Below are positions 1 to 6,262 of a DNA stretch of 9,863 bases, in pieces. A model generated the notes under the pieces. The model did no database searches, was not told the origin of the DNA, and saw only the letters and a program-made list of their open reading frames with translations. This DNA is from UBA10210 sp964408425. GTDB taxonomy: Archaea; Micrarchaeota; Micrarchaeia; Norongarragalinales; Norongarragalinaceae. The number at the start of each line of letters is the position of its first letter. The stretch's first letter is position 1. The translations under genes were made by a program, and so were the position numbers. Where the stretch lies: positions 1 through 9,863 of the forward strand of contig CAYOZI010000030.1 in assembly GCA_964408425.1 (NCBI GenBank), read 5' to 3'.

Positions 1-156
1 CAGACGGTAGTCCTCCTCACCCACCAGTTTTTTAAAATAATGCTGCGGGTCTTGTGCTGCTTCCTCTAGTTTTTTCATAATCCGACCTGCATCTTTCTTT
101 TCAAGTCCGTTCAAGTCGCGATAGGCGCCGGGAGAAAAGAAAATTTTCCAGGCCAA
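1..156 (-). CDS. RelE/ParE-family toxin, C-terminus cut by window edge
   Basis: The minus strand stays open from a TTG at 156 to the window edge, giving 52 residues. The N-terminus (MAWKIFFSPGAYRDLNGLEK) looks like the first strand and helix of RelE/ParE toxins. A helical hairpin follows, then residues 41-52 (KKLVGEEDYRL), which match the family's strand before the active-site arginines. Those arginines would lie past the edge. Family knowledge: such toxins are mRNA-cleaving or gyrase-poisoning proteins held inactive by a neighbouring antitoxin. The start is inferred: no ATG or GTG lies in frame nearby, and TTG at 154-156 sits 2 nt after the antitoxin stop, as expected for a coupled toxin-antitoxin pair. 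A G-rich stretch just upstream may serve as a weak ribosome site. RelE versus ParE activity cannot be decided from this half. Confidence 0.8.
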   Translation of the reverse strand, partial: MAWKIFFSPGAYRDLNGLEKKDAGRIMKKLEEAAQDPQHYFKKLVGEEDYRL

Positions 157-158
157 AG

Positions 159-401
159 TTACAACCCCAAACGTTTTTTGACCTCTTCGTGGCTTATGAG
201 CCTCCCGCGTTTAATGTCAAGCCTAGCATCCAGCAAACCCAGTCTGAATTCGCGGGCGTATATGCCTTCCTCATCCCCCTGTGGAACCAACTCCAAAAGC
301 TTGTTTAAAATTACATCATAGGTCTCCCTGCTCGAACCCTTCAAGCTCGCAAGTTTCTCTCTTGTTTTCGGAGAGATTTGAATCGTGGTATAAGCAGGCA
401 T
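159..401 (-). CDS. Ribbon-helix-helix antitoxin (RelB/VapB-like)
   Basis: An 80-residue protein. Residues 4-39 read as a ribbon-helix-helix DNA-binding fold: a short strand (TTIQIS), a helix (KTREKLASLK), then a helix after a turn (RETYDVILNKLLELV). Residues 50-80 end with ISHEEVKKRLGL, the tail typical of antitoxins paired with RelE toxins, which wraps the toxin. It is followed 2 nt later by the RelE-like toxin, so the pair is read as a type II toxin-antitoxin operon with antitoxin first. Family knowledge says the antitoxin, alone or with toxin, represses its own promoter; no operator palindrome was resolved here. Start choice: ATG at 399-401 has a good Shine-Dalgarno sequence (AGGTGA) at the right distance and a TATA-like box behind it. 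It could be a solitary regulator, but the paired toxin argues against that. Confidence 0.85.
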   Translation of the reverse strand: MPAYTTIQISPKTREKLASLKGSSRETYDVILNKLLELVPQGDEEGIYAREFRLGLLDARLDIKRGRLISHEEVKKRLGL

Positions 402-405
402 ATAA

Positions 406-411
406 TCACCT
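406..411 (-). promoter_or_regulatory. Shine-Dalgarno site of the antitoxin gene
   Basis: On the minus strand AGGTGA stands 4 nt before the antitoxin ATG. It is the clearest ribosome binding site in the window; most other genes lack one. It fixes the antitoxin start and implies a leadered mRNA, unlike the leaderless arrangement proposed for the plus-strand genes. Confidence 0.7.
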
Positions 412-433
412 ATACAACCACTACAGAATCAGG

Positions 434-440
434 TATAAAA
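434..440 (-). promoter_or_regulatory. TATA-like box for the toxin-antitoxin operon
   Basis: Minus strand reads CCTTTTATACC across 432-442. Its centre is about 36 nt before the antitoxin ATG, so a start of transcription about 25 nt downstream would leave a leader of about 10 nt that just includes the ribosome site at 406-411. It lies in the 49-bp gap after the ATPase gene, so the pair can be transcribed on its own. Called by spacing and base content only. Confidence 0.5.
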
Positions 441-450
441 GGCTTTTTAC

Positions 451-2700
451 TCAAGCGCCGCGGCGGCGCAGCAGTTCCTTCACGAGGGAGTCGTTAACCC
501 ATTTTTTCCAGTCGTTTACCAGCGTATCGTAATCCACGTCCCCTTCGCGCCTCTGCTGTTCCCTCAAAAGCAAATATTTAGCGTGCGCCTGGACAGTGTT
601 GGAAGCTTCAAGCAATTCCGGAATGCGCACTTTGTTCTTCACGTCAACCAGATATTGTTTCGTCGTTCCCCTGGCCGCTATCTCGTCGAGTATCCCGTCT
701 ATCTTCAAACCCCTCAAACGCTGGGTTTTCTGTATCCAGTCGCTTTCCTTCAAACGGTCTTTGTAAAACTCCAACGCGTCCCTCGAAGCGTCGAACTCAA
801 GCCAAGTCAAAAACCCGTTTTCCTGAAGAGGGTCCTTGTTCCACGCTTTCTTGACTTCCGTAATCTCGATCAAACGCCTGCTCCTTTCCAAAGCGCCTTT
901 GAAGCGGATTGGAGCCGAGACAACCGCGAAATCCGTGGCTTTGAAAGAAGTGGAAGGAACGCCCAAATCGTTCACCACACGGTCCCATATCCCGTAAGCG
1001 CTTTCACCGTGAATCGTGCCCATTACCACGTTTCCCACCGCGCCTATCCTCATTGCTTCGTACAACGCCAGCGCTTCTTTCGAACGCACTTCGCCGATAA
1101 TCAACACCGAATCCCCGAGACGCAACGCGGTTCTCAACGCGTCTTCAGCCGAAACTTCTCCTTCGGAAACCGCGCCTAGAGGCTGGCGGGTTTTCAAACG
1201 TTGTATGTTATAGCCGAATTTTTTCATTTGCGGGACGGGCAATTCGGAAGTGTCCTCTTGGACGATTATTCTAAGGTTTTGCGGCAGTTCCAGCATCATG
1301 GCTTGCAACAACGAGGTTTTTCCGGAACCGCGCGAACCTACGATCAGTTGGGAAGCCTGCGCGTCGACGAAAAACGAAAGCAAACCCGCCGAGAACGAAT
1401 CCATCATTTTCACGTCGACGAACTGGGCGAGCGTCCAAGGGGTTTCCTTATGCAAACGGAATGCGAATGCGGTTCCGTCCATCGCCAACGGCTTTCCTAT
1501 GACCGCGACACGGGTTTGCAAGTCCGGCAAGTCGAAATCGAGAATGGGATGGGCTTCGTCGAAAGGCCTTCCGCTCAACGCGCGGAAACGGGAGACTATG
1601 CTTCTGGCTTCCTCGCTCGAGAAAAGTATGTTCGTCTGGCACTGCCCGTATTTCGAATGAATCAAATAAATCGGCTTTTCGCCGAGCGGAGAATCCACGT
1701 AAACGTCAGTCAGTTTCCTGTCGCTCAGGATTATTTCCAGAATCCCGTAGCCGATCGTATACCGAACTACGATGTCGGCCAACTCCTCCCTTTCCTCCTG
1801 GGAGAGGACTATGTTGTTTCGAGCGGCCAAATCGCCGATAGTGGCGATGTAAATTTTCTTGAAATACTTGCGGGCTTGAGTCGCGTCGAGAAACTCGACG
1901 TTTTCTGGCCTGTGCGCGGCCACGACTTCCTTCGTCTTTTCCAGCAGGAAATATTTTTCTGGGGGAAGAGAATATTCGGGGGGGTTGATGAAATAGAAAG
2001 CCTCGACCTTGTCCGGGTGCTTGTAGATGTAAACCTTGCTTCCCAAAACCGCGTATTGGTCGACGAGCTCGAGTTTTTCCGTTTCGGTAAAGAAAATCTG
2101 GGAGCCGATGAAAGAAGGCTTTATCGCCGCTTCGAAGAAAGAATGGTAGACGCTCCTATCCGTTGGTATGGAGCCGAGCTGCTGCAAATACTCTTTCATG
2201 CTTCGGATCAATTTGGTTTTTTCGAGCTTGTCGCGCATGTACTCGAGAGTGGATAAATAAACTTGCGCTTCGCCCTTTCCCTCCTCCCCCATTGCCGAAA
2301 GCCGTTGCATTTCGCCCTTGGTTTCTCCAACGAGCATCAGGTAGGCTTTGAACGGATCGCTCTTCAAAGTGTTGAAAACGCTCAAAACCGCGTCGTGGCG
2401 GGATGACAAGACCCGGCTTTTCTGGTCTTGGCTCAAGTGCCGCGGGCTCCACACGGCTTCAGCCTCGAATTCGGAAGCCACATCAGCGATTTCTTTTAAC
2501 AGAGAGGTTTGCTCTTCGTCGTAAATGCGTTCGTAATACTCGCTCAGCACGATCTCGTCTACGTCCACTTCCCTCAAACGCTCTATTACGTCCTGCATTA
2601 CAGGCGCGTATTGCGCCAAGTCCGCGCCGTAGGAAGAACCGCGGTAGTCAATAACCAGACGCTTTTTCCCCCCTTCGGTTTTAACTACGCTTTCAGGCAT
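451..2700 (-). CDS. Type II/IV secretion system ATPase (FlaI/TadA/GspE/VirB11 family), long form
   Basis: A 749-residue cytosolic ATPase of the family that drives archaeal pili, archaella and type II/IV secretion. Visible motifs: Walker A GSRGSGKTS at 455-463 (K461, T462), Asp-box EDTSEL at 482-487, Walker B-type VLIIGEVRS with E537, and His-box GTIHGES with H564. Residues about 290-450 match the family's N-terminal domain that precedes the motor. Two parts go beyond the usual size of about 500-550 residues: an acidic, helical, coiled-coil-prone N-terminus (1 to about 250) and a basic helical tail after about 620. Only one cysteine is evident (in YGQCQTN). ATG at 2700 is the first in-frame start; it lacks a Shine-Dalgarno sequence but has a TATA-like box 32 nt before it. 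No membrane platform (FlaJ/TadC) or prepilin peptidase gene lies beside it, so the machine it powers is not identified. Confidence 0.92.
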   Translation of the reverse strand: MPESVVKTEGGKKRLVIDYRGSSYGADLAQYAPVMQDVIERLREVDVDEIVLSEYYERIYDEEQTSLLKEIADVASEFEAEAVWSPRHLSQDQKSRVLSSRHDAVLSVFNTLKSDPFKAYLMLVGETKGEMQRLSAMGEEGKGEAQVYLSTLEYMRDKLEKTKLIRSMKEYLQQLGSIPTDRSVYHSFFEAAIKPSFIGSQIFFTETEKLELVDQYAVLGSKVYIYKHPDKVEAFYFINPPEYSLPPEKYFLLEKTKEVVAAHRPENVEFLDATQARKYFKKIYIATIGDLAARNNIVLSQEEREELADIVVRYTIGYGILEIILSDRKLTDVYVDSPLGEKPIYLIHSKYGQCQTNILFSSEEARSIVSRFRALSGRPFDEAHPILDFDLPDLQTRVAVIGKPLAMDGTAFAFRLHKETPWTLAQFVDVKMMDSFSAGLLSFFVDAQASQLIVGSRGSGKTSLLQAMMLELPQNLRIIVQEDTSELPVPQMKKFGYNIQRLKTRQPLGAVSEGEVSAEDALRTALRLGDSVLIIGEVRSKEALALYEAMRIGAVGNVVMGTIHGESAYGIWDRVVNDLGVPSTSFKATDFAVVSAPIRFKGALERSRRLIEITEVKKAWNKDPLQENGFLTWLEFDASRDALEFYKDRLKESDWIQKTQRLRGLKIDGILDEIAARGTTKQYLVDVKNKVRIPELLEASNTVQAHAKYLLLREQQRREGDVDYDTLVNDWKKWVNDSLVKELLRRRGA

Positions 2701-2728
2701 TTTGAATCAGAGCGGATTACGGAAAGAG

Positions 2729-2736
2729 TATTAAAA
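2729..2736 (-). promoter_or_regulatory. TATA-like box for the secretion ATPase gene
   Basis: The minus strand reads TTTTAATA (then C) centred about 32 nt before the ATG at 2700, in the 55-bp gap behind leuS. With archaeal spacing this predicts a leader of only about 5-8 nt, in line with the missing Shine-Dalgarno sequence. Read-through from leuS is also possible because both genes share a strand. Confidence 0.45.
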
Positions 2737-2755
2737 TTAGTTTAGTAGAAGGGAA

Positions 2756-3817
2756 TTAACTCAGCACGACCGCCGGCTTGAAGGGCAAAGCCCTCGAAGC
2801 CTTCTCGTCCTTCGAATCCTCTTCCTTTTCCAATTCCAGTTTCAACCCCGTCTGCTTTTCCAAAAACGCTTTCGCATGCTCCAGCGTTTTCATCTCTTCC
2901 ACTTCCAGGTAAGGCGGTTTTTCGACGAATTCGAAAAACAATTTTTCCAGGTATTTCTTCAGGGCCTCGTCTTCAACCACGGGAACAAGGGCTTTTTCCG
3001 CGCCCCTTCCCTCGGCGGCTAGTTTGGAAACGAAATCCCTCTTTGCTTTCGAACAGACAATTATCTTCGCCTTGGAAATCTTCTGGCGTTTCGAAACCAA
3101 TTCCGCTATTTTCCTGACATCGTCCAAAACCCTTTGCACGAAATCCTCGCTCGCCTCGGCCTTCAAATCTATCTTCTTTTCATCAGCCTCGGGCCATTGC
3201 GATAAGGAGCAGAATCCCTTTTGCTTCGCTTTCTCCCACAATTCTTCCGCCAAATGCGGAAGCAGCGGGCTCAACAGCGAAACCCATTTCACCACGCTTT
3301 TTTTCACTTCGGCTTTCTCCTCGTCCGAAGCGCGCGAGTCGAAATACTCGAAGTCGTTAAGCATTTTGAAGAAGGCGGTTTGCGCGTAATCCCTTAACGC
3401 AAAAGATTCAAGGCTCAAAGAGGATTTTTTGATTGCCGATTCCAGTTTCGACTTTACCCATTTCGTCAAAACGGTTTTCTTTCCCTTTCCATCCGCCGCC
3501 AAATGCCTTTCGCAGAATCCCCTGAATTTCAACAGGATTTTGCGCATCGATTCGACGTCCTTCTTCCGGAAGTCGAGGGTGCTTTCCAAATCCGCGGTTC
3601 CGATGCAATACAAGCGGAACAAGTCCGAGCCGTAATCGCGAGCTATCCGATTCAGCAACACGACGTTTCCCTTGCTTTTGCTCATCTTCTGCCCTTCGCT
3701 CAAAACCATTTCGTTCAAGCTTATGCATTTCGGCCAGAATTTTTCCTCGAAAACCGCCGTATGCGCGAAGATAAAGAAGGAAAGGTGGTTGGTAACGTGG
3801 GCTATGCCAGTATGCCT
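2756..3817 (-). CDS. leuS: Leucyl-tRNA synthetase, 3' part (KMSKS, anticodon-binding and C-terminal domains), out of frame with the 5' part
   Basis: Homologous coding resumes in a second frame at 3817 with RHTGIAHVTNHLSFFIFAHT, the continuation expected after WYPVDL in archaeal LeuRS. It runs 353 residues to TAA at 2756-2758. The signature EGQKMSKSKGNV is intact (KMSKS at 637-641 of the repaired protein). It is followed by the helical anticodon-binding domain (containing LLPHLAEELWEKAK) and the archaeal C-terminal domain ending ALPFKPAVVLS, which in this family contacts the long variable arm of tRNA-Leu. No natural start exists near 3817. The first possible independent starts are TTG at 3718 and ATG at 3709, both without a Shine-Dalgarno sequence and both dropping conserved residues. 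The lack of stops and the intact motifs suggest a very recent lesion or a sequence error rather than an old pseudogene. Confidence 0.9.
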   Translation of the reverse strand, partial: RHTGIAHVTNHLSFFIFAHTAVFEEKFWPKCISLNEMVLSEGQKMSKSKGNVVLLNRIARDYGSDLFRLYCIGTADLESTLDFRKKDVESMRKILLKFRGFCERHLAADGKGKKTVLTKWVKSKLESAIKKSSLSLESFALRDYAQTAFFKMLNDFEYFDSRASDEEKAEVKKSVVKWVSLLSPLLPHLAEELWEKAKQKGFCSLSQWPEADEKKIDLKAEASEDFVQRVLDDVRKIAELVSKRQKISKAKIIVCSKAKRDFVSKLAAEGRGAEKALVPVVEDEALKKYLEKLFFEFVEKPPYLEVEEMKTLEHAKAFLEKQTGLKLELEKEEDSKDEKASRALPFKPAVVLS

Positions 3818-5589
3818 CTGGGATACCAGTACGAAAATTCCGAGCGGAGTTCGCTCATTATTTTCGTGGATATCGCGCCTTTGTACTGCCTTCCGAGTAA
3901 AACGGCGTCGAAAAAGTTTTCGTCCAGAAACTCGGGCTTGATTTTATGCTCGTTGATTTTTTTTATGACGGTGTAGAAAGCCATGTATATGGTCGAGTCG
4001 CTCAGGCTTTCGATAATCCAATCGCGGTTGAACGGCAGCCTCGTTCCAAGCCCCCTTCTTCTCGCGCAAGGCCGTTTGTCCAGCCAGTTGAAAACGTCTT
4101 CGAATTGTTTTCGGTAAGCATCCGGGAAAATCGTCATTTTCGAAAGGCAGTCTGAAGACAAGTCCTTCCATCCTTTCGAATTGAAGTCTATAAACCACTG
4201 GTCCGACAAAACGCCGACTATAACCTTTCCCCCTCCCCTCGAAACCGCGGGGCGGTTGGTTTCGTAAAACCAAAACGCCGTTCCATCGCGTATGAGCCAA
4301 TCCGCCACTTCCTCCTTCGCTTCCGCAACCGTTTTCCCTCCGAAACCCACGCAGTTTTCCTTCATCACTCCCCCGTAAAACTCGGCTTTGTACAAGTGCT
4401 GCGTCGCCTTTTCCAGCTTCTGCTTTTCCCGCGTGTTGAAAATCTTGAATTGAACGGCCATTTCCTGCGCCGGAAATTCCCCGAACCCTTCCAGCTTGAT
4501 CAGCGAAACGGGCCGTATTTTTTCAACCGAACCCTTCAAATGAACGCCCTCGAATTTCGCGAGGGTTTTCCCGTCTTTCCTCAACTCCTCGATTGCAACC
4601 CAGTCGGCAATCGAATGCGCGGGAACGCTGTGCACGAAACCGGAAGCGTTGTCGGAATCCACGAATTCCGCGGGAAGAATGGGGATTTTCTGCAAAAGCG
4701 GGGTTTCGATTTCCTTTCCCACGAAAAACGCCCCGTCAAACTCTTTCTCTATTTTCACGGAATGGTTTTGGAAGGAAAGCTTTTCGGCCGCTTCCCTGCT
4801 CAAAAACAACCGCTCCCCGTCCACCTTCGCCTTGACGTATTTCGCCTTGGGGTTGACGAAAGCGTTCGTAATGCCGAAAACAGTTTCCGGCCTGAGGGTT
4901 GCTGAAATAATGAACCCTTCCTCCCCGTCGGAAGAGAATTTCGATTTGAGCGCCACGAATTTTTGCAGTTCAACGGGATCCGTATCCCCGTCTTTGATAT
5001 CATCTTCACCAACCGCGTTCTTCTCCTGAATGTCGAACAAAATCGGGTAAGACCCCTGCTTGAGGAAACCGTGTTCCTTGTACTTGAAAAACTGCCATTC
5101 GATGAATTTGTTGTACTCCGCGTCTCCGGTAGTGAATTGCCTGGAGAAATCCAGGCTGAAGCCCATCTGCCTGAAATCCAACACGATTTTCTTGGAAAAG
5201 TAATCGACGACCTTCTGCGGGTTTTTGAAAGACTCGACGATCTCCTCGACTTTCAAAGGATTTTCCTCGTATATTCCCACGTATTCCCGATACATTTCCA
5301 GCGCGTCGGCGTCGAGGTTCTTGATTTTTTGGGAAACCGCTAAAACGGGAGTTCCGGTGATGTGGAAAGCCATCGGCCAAAGGACGTTGTATCCTTTCAT
5401 TCTCTTGAATCTCGCCATCACGTCGCCCACGGCATACGTCCTCCCGTGCCCCACGTGCAGGTTTCCGGAAACGTACGGGTAGGGGACGGTGAAAAAGAAT
5501 TTTTTCTTCCTGGCGTTGGCAGTAGGCTCGAACGCCTTTTCTTTTTCCCAGCGCTCCTGCCATTTTCTTTCTATTTCAGAAAAATCCAT
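3802..5589 (-). CDS. leuS: Leucyl-tRNA synthetase, 5' part (HVGH and editing domains), ends early at a frameshift
   Basis: Class I synthetase that charges tRNA-Leu with leucine in the cytosol. From ATG at 5589 the protein begins MDFSEIERKWQERW, the usual archaeal LeuRS start; a TTG 33 nt upstream would add an atypical leader and is not chosen. Visible: PYPYVSGNLHVGH with the HIGH-type motif at residues 45-48; the CP1 editing insertion with TLRPETVFG and the HSVPAHSIADW editing-site region; then CARRRGLGTRLP and DWIIESLSDSTIYMAFY of the catalytic core. The frame is correct to YWYP (residue 590), then adds RGILA and stops at TAG 3802-3804. Full-length archaeal enzymes run about 940-970 residues; the repaired gene (2756-5589 plus 7 nt) would encode 946. 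As it stands this product lacks KMSKS and the anticodon-binding domain. Confidence 0.93.
   Translation of the reverse strand: MDFSEIERKWQERWEKEKAFEPTANARKKKFFFTVPYPYVSGNLHVGHGRTYAVGDVMARFKRMKGYNVLWPMAFHITGTPVLAVSQKIKNLDADALEMYREYVGIYEENPLKVEEIVESFKNPQKVVDYFSKKIVLDFRQMGFSLDFSRQFTTGDAEYNKFIEWQFFKYKEHGFLKQGSYPILFDIQEKNAVGEDDIKDGDTDPVELQKFVALKSKFSSDGEEGFIISATLRPETVFGITNAFVNPKAKYVKAKVDGERLFLSREAAEKLSFQNHSVKIEKEFDGAFFVGKEIETPLLQKIPILPAEFVDSDNASGFVHSVPAHSIADWVAIEELRKDGKTLAKFEGVHLKGSVEKIRPVSLIKLEGFGEFPAQEMAVQFKIFNTREKQKLEKATQHLYKAEFYGGVMKENCVGFGGKTVAEAKEEVADWLIRDGTAFWFYETNRPAVSRGGGKVIVGVLSDQWFIDFNSKGWKDLSSDCLSKMTIFPDAYRKQFEDVFNWLDKRPCARRRGLGTRLPFNRDWIIESLSDSTIYMAFYTVIKKINEHKIKPEFLDENFFDAVLLGRQYKGAISTKIMSELRSEFSYWYPRGILA
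3815..3822 (-). other. leuS: Frameshift site in leuS: about 7 nt missing in the WYPVDLR motif
   Basis: On the minus strand codons run TGG TAT CCC (WYP, CCC at 3820-3822), then two bases AG (3818-3819), then AGG CAT ACT GGC (RHTG, from 3817) in another frame. The family has V-D-L/M between P and R, nine bases, so seven are missing. A one-base homopolymer slip does not explain it. The bases themselves cannot say whether this is a real deletion, a minority strain variant or an assembly error. Confidence 0.85.
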
Positions 5590-5624
5590 TTGAAAAACGC
5601 CCGCAGCTATGGAGACAAGCAAAA

Positions 5625-5633
5625 GGTATTAAC
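5625..5633. promoter_or_regulatory. Candidate shared promoter element between leuS and the archaeosortase gene
   Basis: The divergent gap 5590-5655 (66 bp) contains GGTATTAAC, which reads GTTAATACC on the minus strand. Its centre is about 27 nt before the GTG at 5656 on plus and about 40 nt before the leuS ATG at 5589 on minus. That would fit a leaderless archaeosortase mRNA and a leuS leader of about 13 nt. It resembles the TTAATACC-type boxes elsewhere in the window. One element serving both strands is inference; a second AT-rich patch at 5641-5648 (GCATTAAA) is an alternative. Confidence 0.35.
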
Positions 5634-5655
5634 TTCAAAAGCATTAAAGCGTTTC

Positions 5656-6255
5656 GTGAACCTATCCAAGGATAAAAGGTTTTTGAACAACGCCTTCAAT
5701 CCCGATTCGAAAACTCTGCGCAAGGAAAGCGGGCTGAAGAAAGGCGCAAGGTTCGTCCTCCTTTTTCTCGTTTTCTTTGCAATCTCGATTCCGTTTCTTT
5801 ATTTCACCCCGTTGAAGCAAGGACTTGGAATAATTGCCGCAAAAACAGCCCAAACCGCGCTTTACCTGTTGAGCGGGATCGAAACGGAAATAACAATTCT
5901 TTCAAACGGCAATTTCGCACTGCAAAACGGGGATTTCACAGCCGAATTGAACGAAGCTTGTTCCGCGTTGGTAGAAATCGCGGTTTTGTTCGGAATCACG
6001 CTCGCTAGCTTCGAAAAGCCGTTTTTCGAAAGGGTGAAAGGGTTTGCCGCAGGAATGGTTTTGCTTTTGGTTTTCAATCCTTTGAGGATAGCTCTGAGCA
6101 TCATTTACCTCGACCCGTTCGTTCACGACGTTCTTTTCAGAATAACGCTGATAATAGTGATAGTCGGGTTTTACGGCGTTTGGCATTACTGGAACGGAAT
6201 CCTTTCTTTCGCGGGGAAGAAGGGAAAAAAGCGCTTTAATACCAGTAAAAGTTAA
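5656..6255 (+). CDS. Archaeosortase/exosortase-family transpeptidase-like membrane protein
   Basis: A 199-residue multi-pass membrane protein. Hydrophobic segments lie near 31-52, 57-75, 102-119, 129-152 and 159-186. The three family signatures are present: EACSALVEI with the candidate nucleophile C102, VFNPLRIAL with R144 (N141 before it), and DPFVHDVLF with H157. Family knowledge: archaeosortases recognise a C-terminal tripartite signal (short motif, membrane helix, basic tail), cut it and pass the protein to a membrane lipid anchor. The protein is shorter than many relatives, close to the minimal core. GTG at 5656 is the first usable in-frame start before the hydrophobic core; the frame stays open upstream into leuS antisense, but that sequence has no family character. 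A basic N-terminus (about 1-32) and a very basic tail (GKKGKKR) suggest both flank the membrane on the cytosolic side. It begins a plus-strand cluster, with the next gene 7 nt away. The exact subfamily is not assignable by eye. Confidence 0.9.
   Translation: MNLSKDKRFLNNAFNPDSKTLRKESGLKKGARFVLLFLVFFAISIPFLYFTPLKQGLGIIAAKTAQTALYLLSGIETEITILSNGNFALQNGDFTAELNEACSALVEIAVLFGITLASFEKPFFERVKGFAAGMVLLLVFNPLRIALSIIYLDPFVHDVLFRITLIIVIVGFYGVWHYWNGILSFAGKKGKKRFNTSKS
6235..6241 (+). promoter_or_regulatory. TATA-like box for the cysteine-rich exported protein
   Basis: GCTTTAATACC lies in the last codons of the archaeosortase gene, its TTTAATA centred 25 nt before the ATG at 6263. That is the archaeal TATA-to-start distance for a leaderless mRNA, and no Shine-Dalgarno sequence precedes the ATG. 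Read-through from the archaeosortase gene is equally possible, because only 7 nt separate the genes. Confidence 0.45.
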
Positions 6256-6262
6256 TGGTTGC

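Noticed and set aside
1201..2256. Long plus-strand open frame opposite the secretion ATPase
   Set aside because: It is antisense to a clear ATPase, rich in Arg, Phe and Gln from complemented codons, and shows no domain or start signal. The same holds for the antisense frames at 583-1179 and 7965-8705.
3708..3804. Read-through of the TAG at 3802-3804 (for example as pyrrolysine) to restore leuS
   Set aside because: Translation past this TAG in the same frame gives a Ser/Arg-rich sequence unlike LeuRS and soon meets a TAA; the homologous residues are in the other frame.
3815..3822. Programmed ribosomal frameshift in leuS
   Set aside because: There is no slippery heptamer at TAT CCC AGA, and a -1 slip would yield WYPQRHTG, still lacking conserved V-D-L residues. 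A deletion or sequence error explains it better.
5590..5622. TTG start at 5622 for leuS
   Set aside because: It would add 11 residues (MLVSIAAGVFQ) not expected in LeuRS; ATG at 5589 gives the standard N-terminus.
5362..5655. Upstream extension of the archaeosortase reading frame
   Set aside because: The extension overlaps the leuS 5' end on the other strand and encodes His/Arg/Val-rich shadow sequence. The family-like protein and the promoter spacing fit GTG at 5656.
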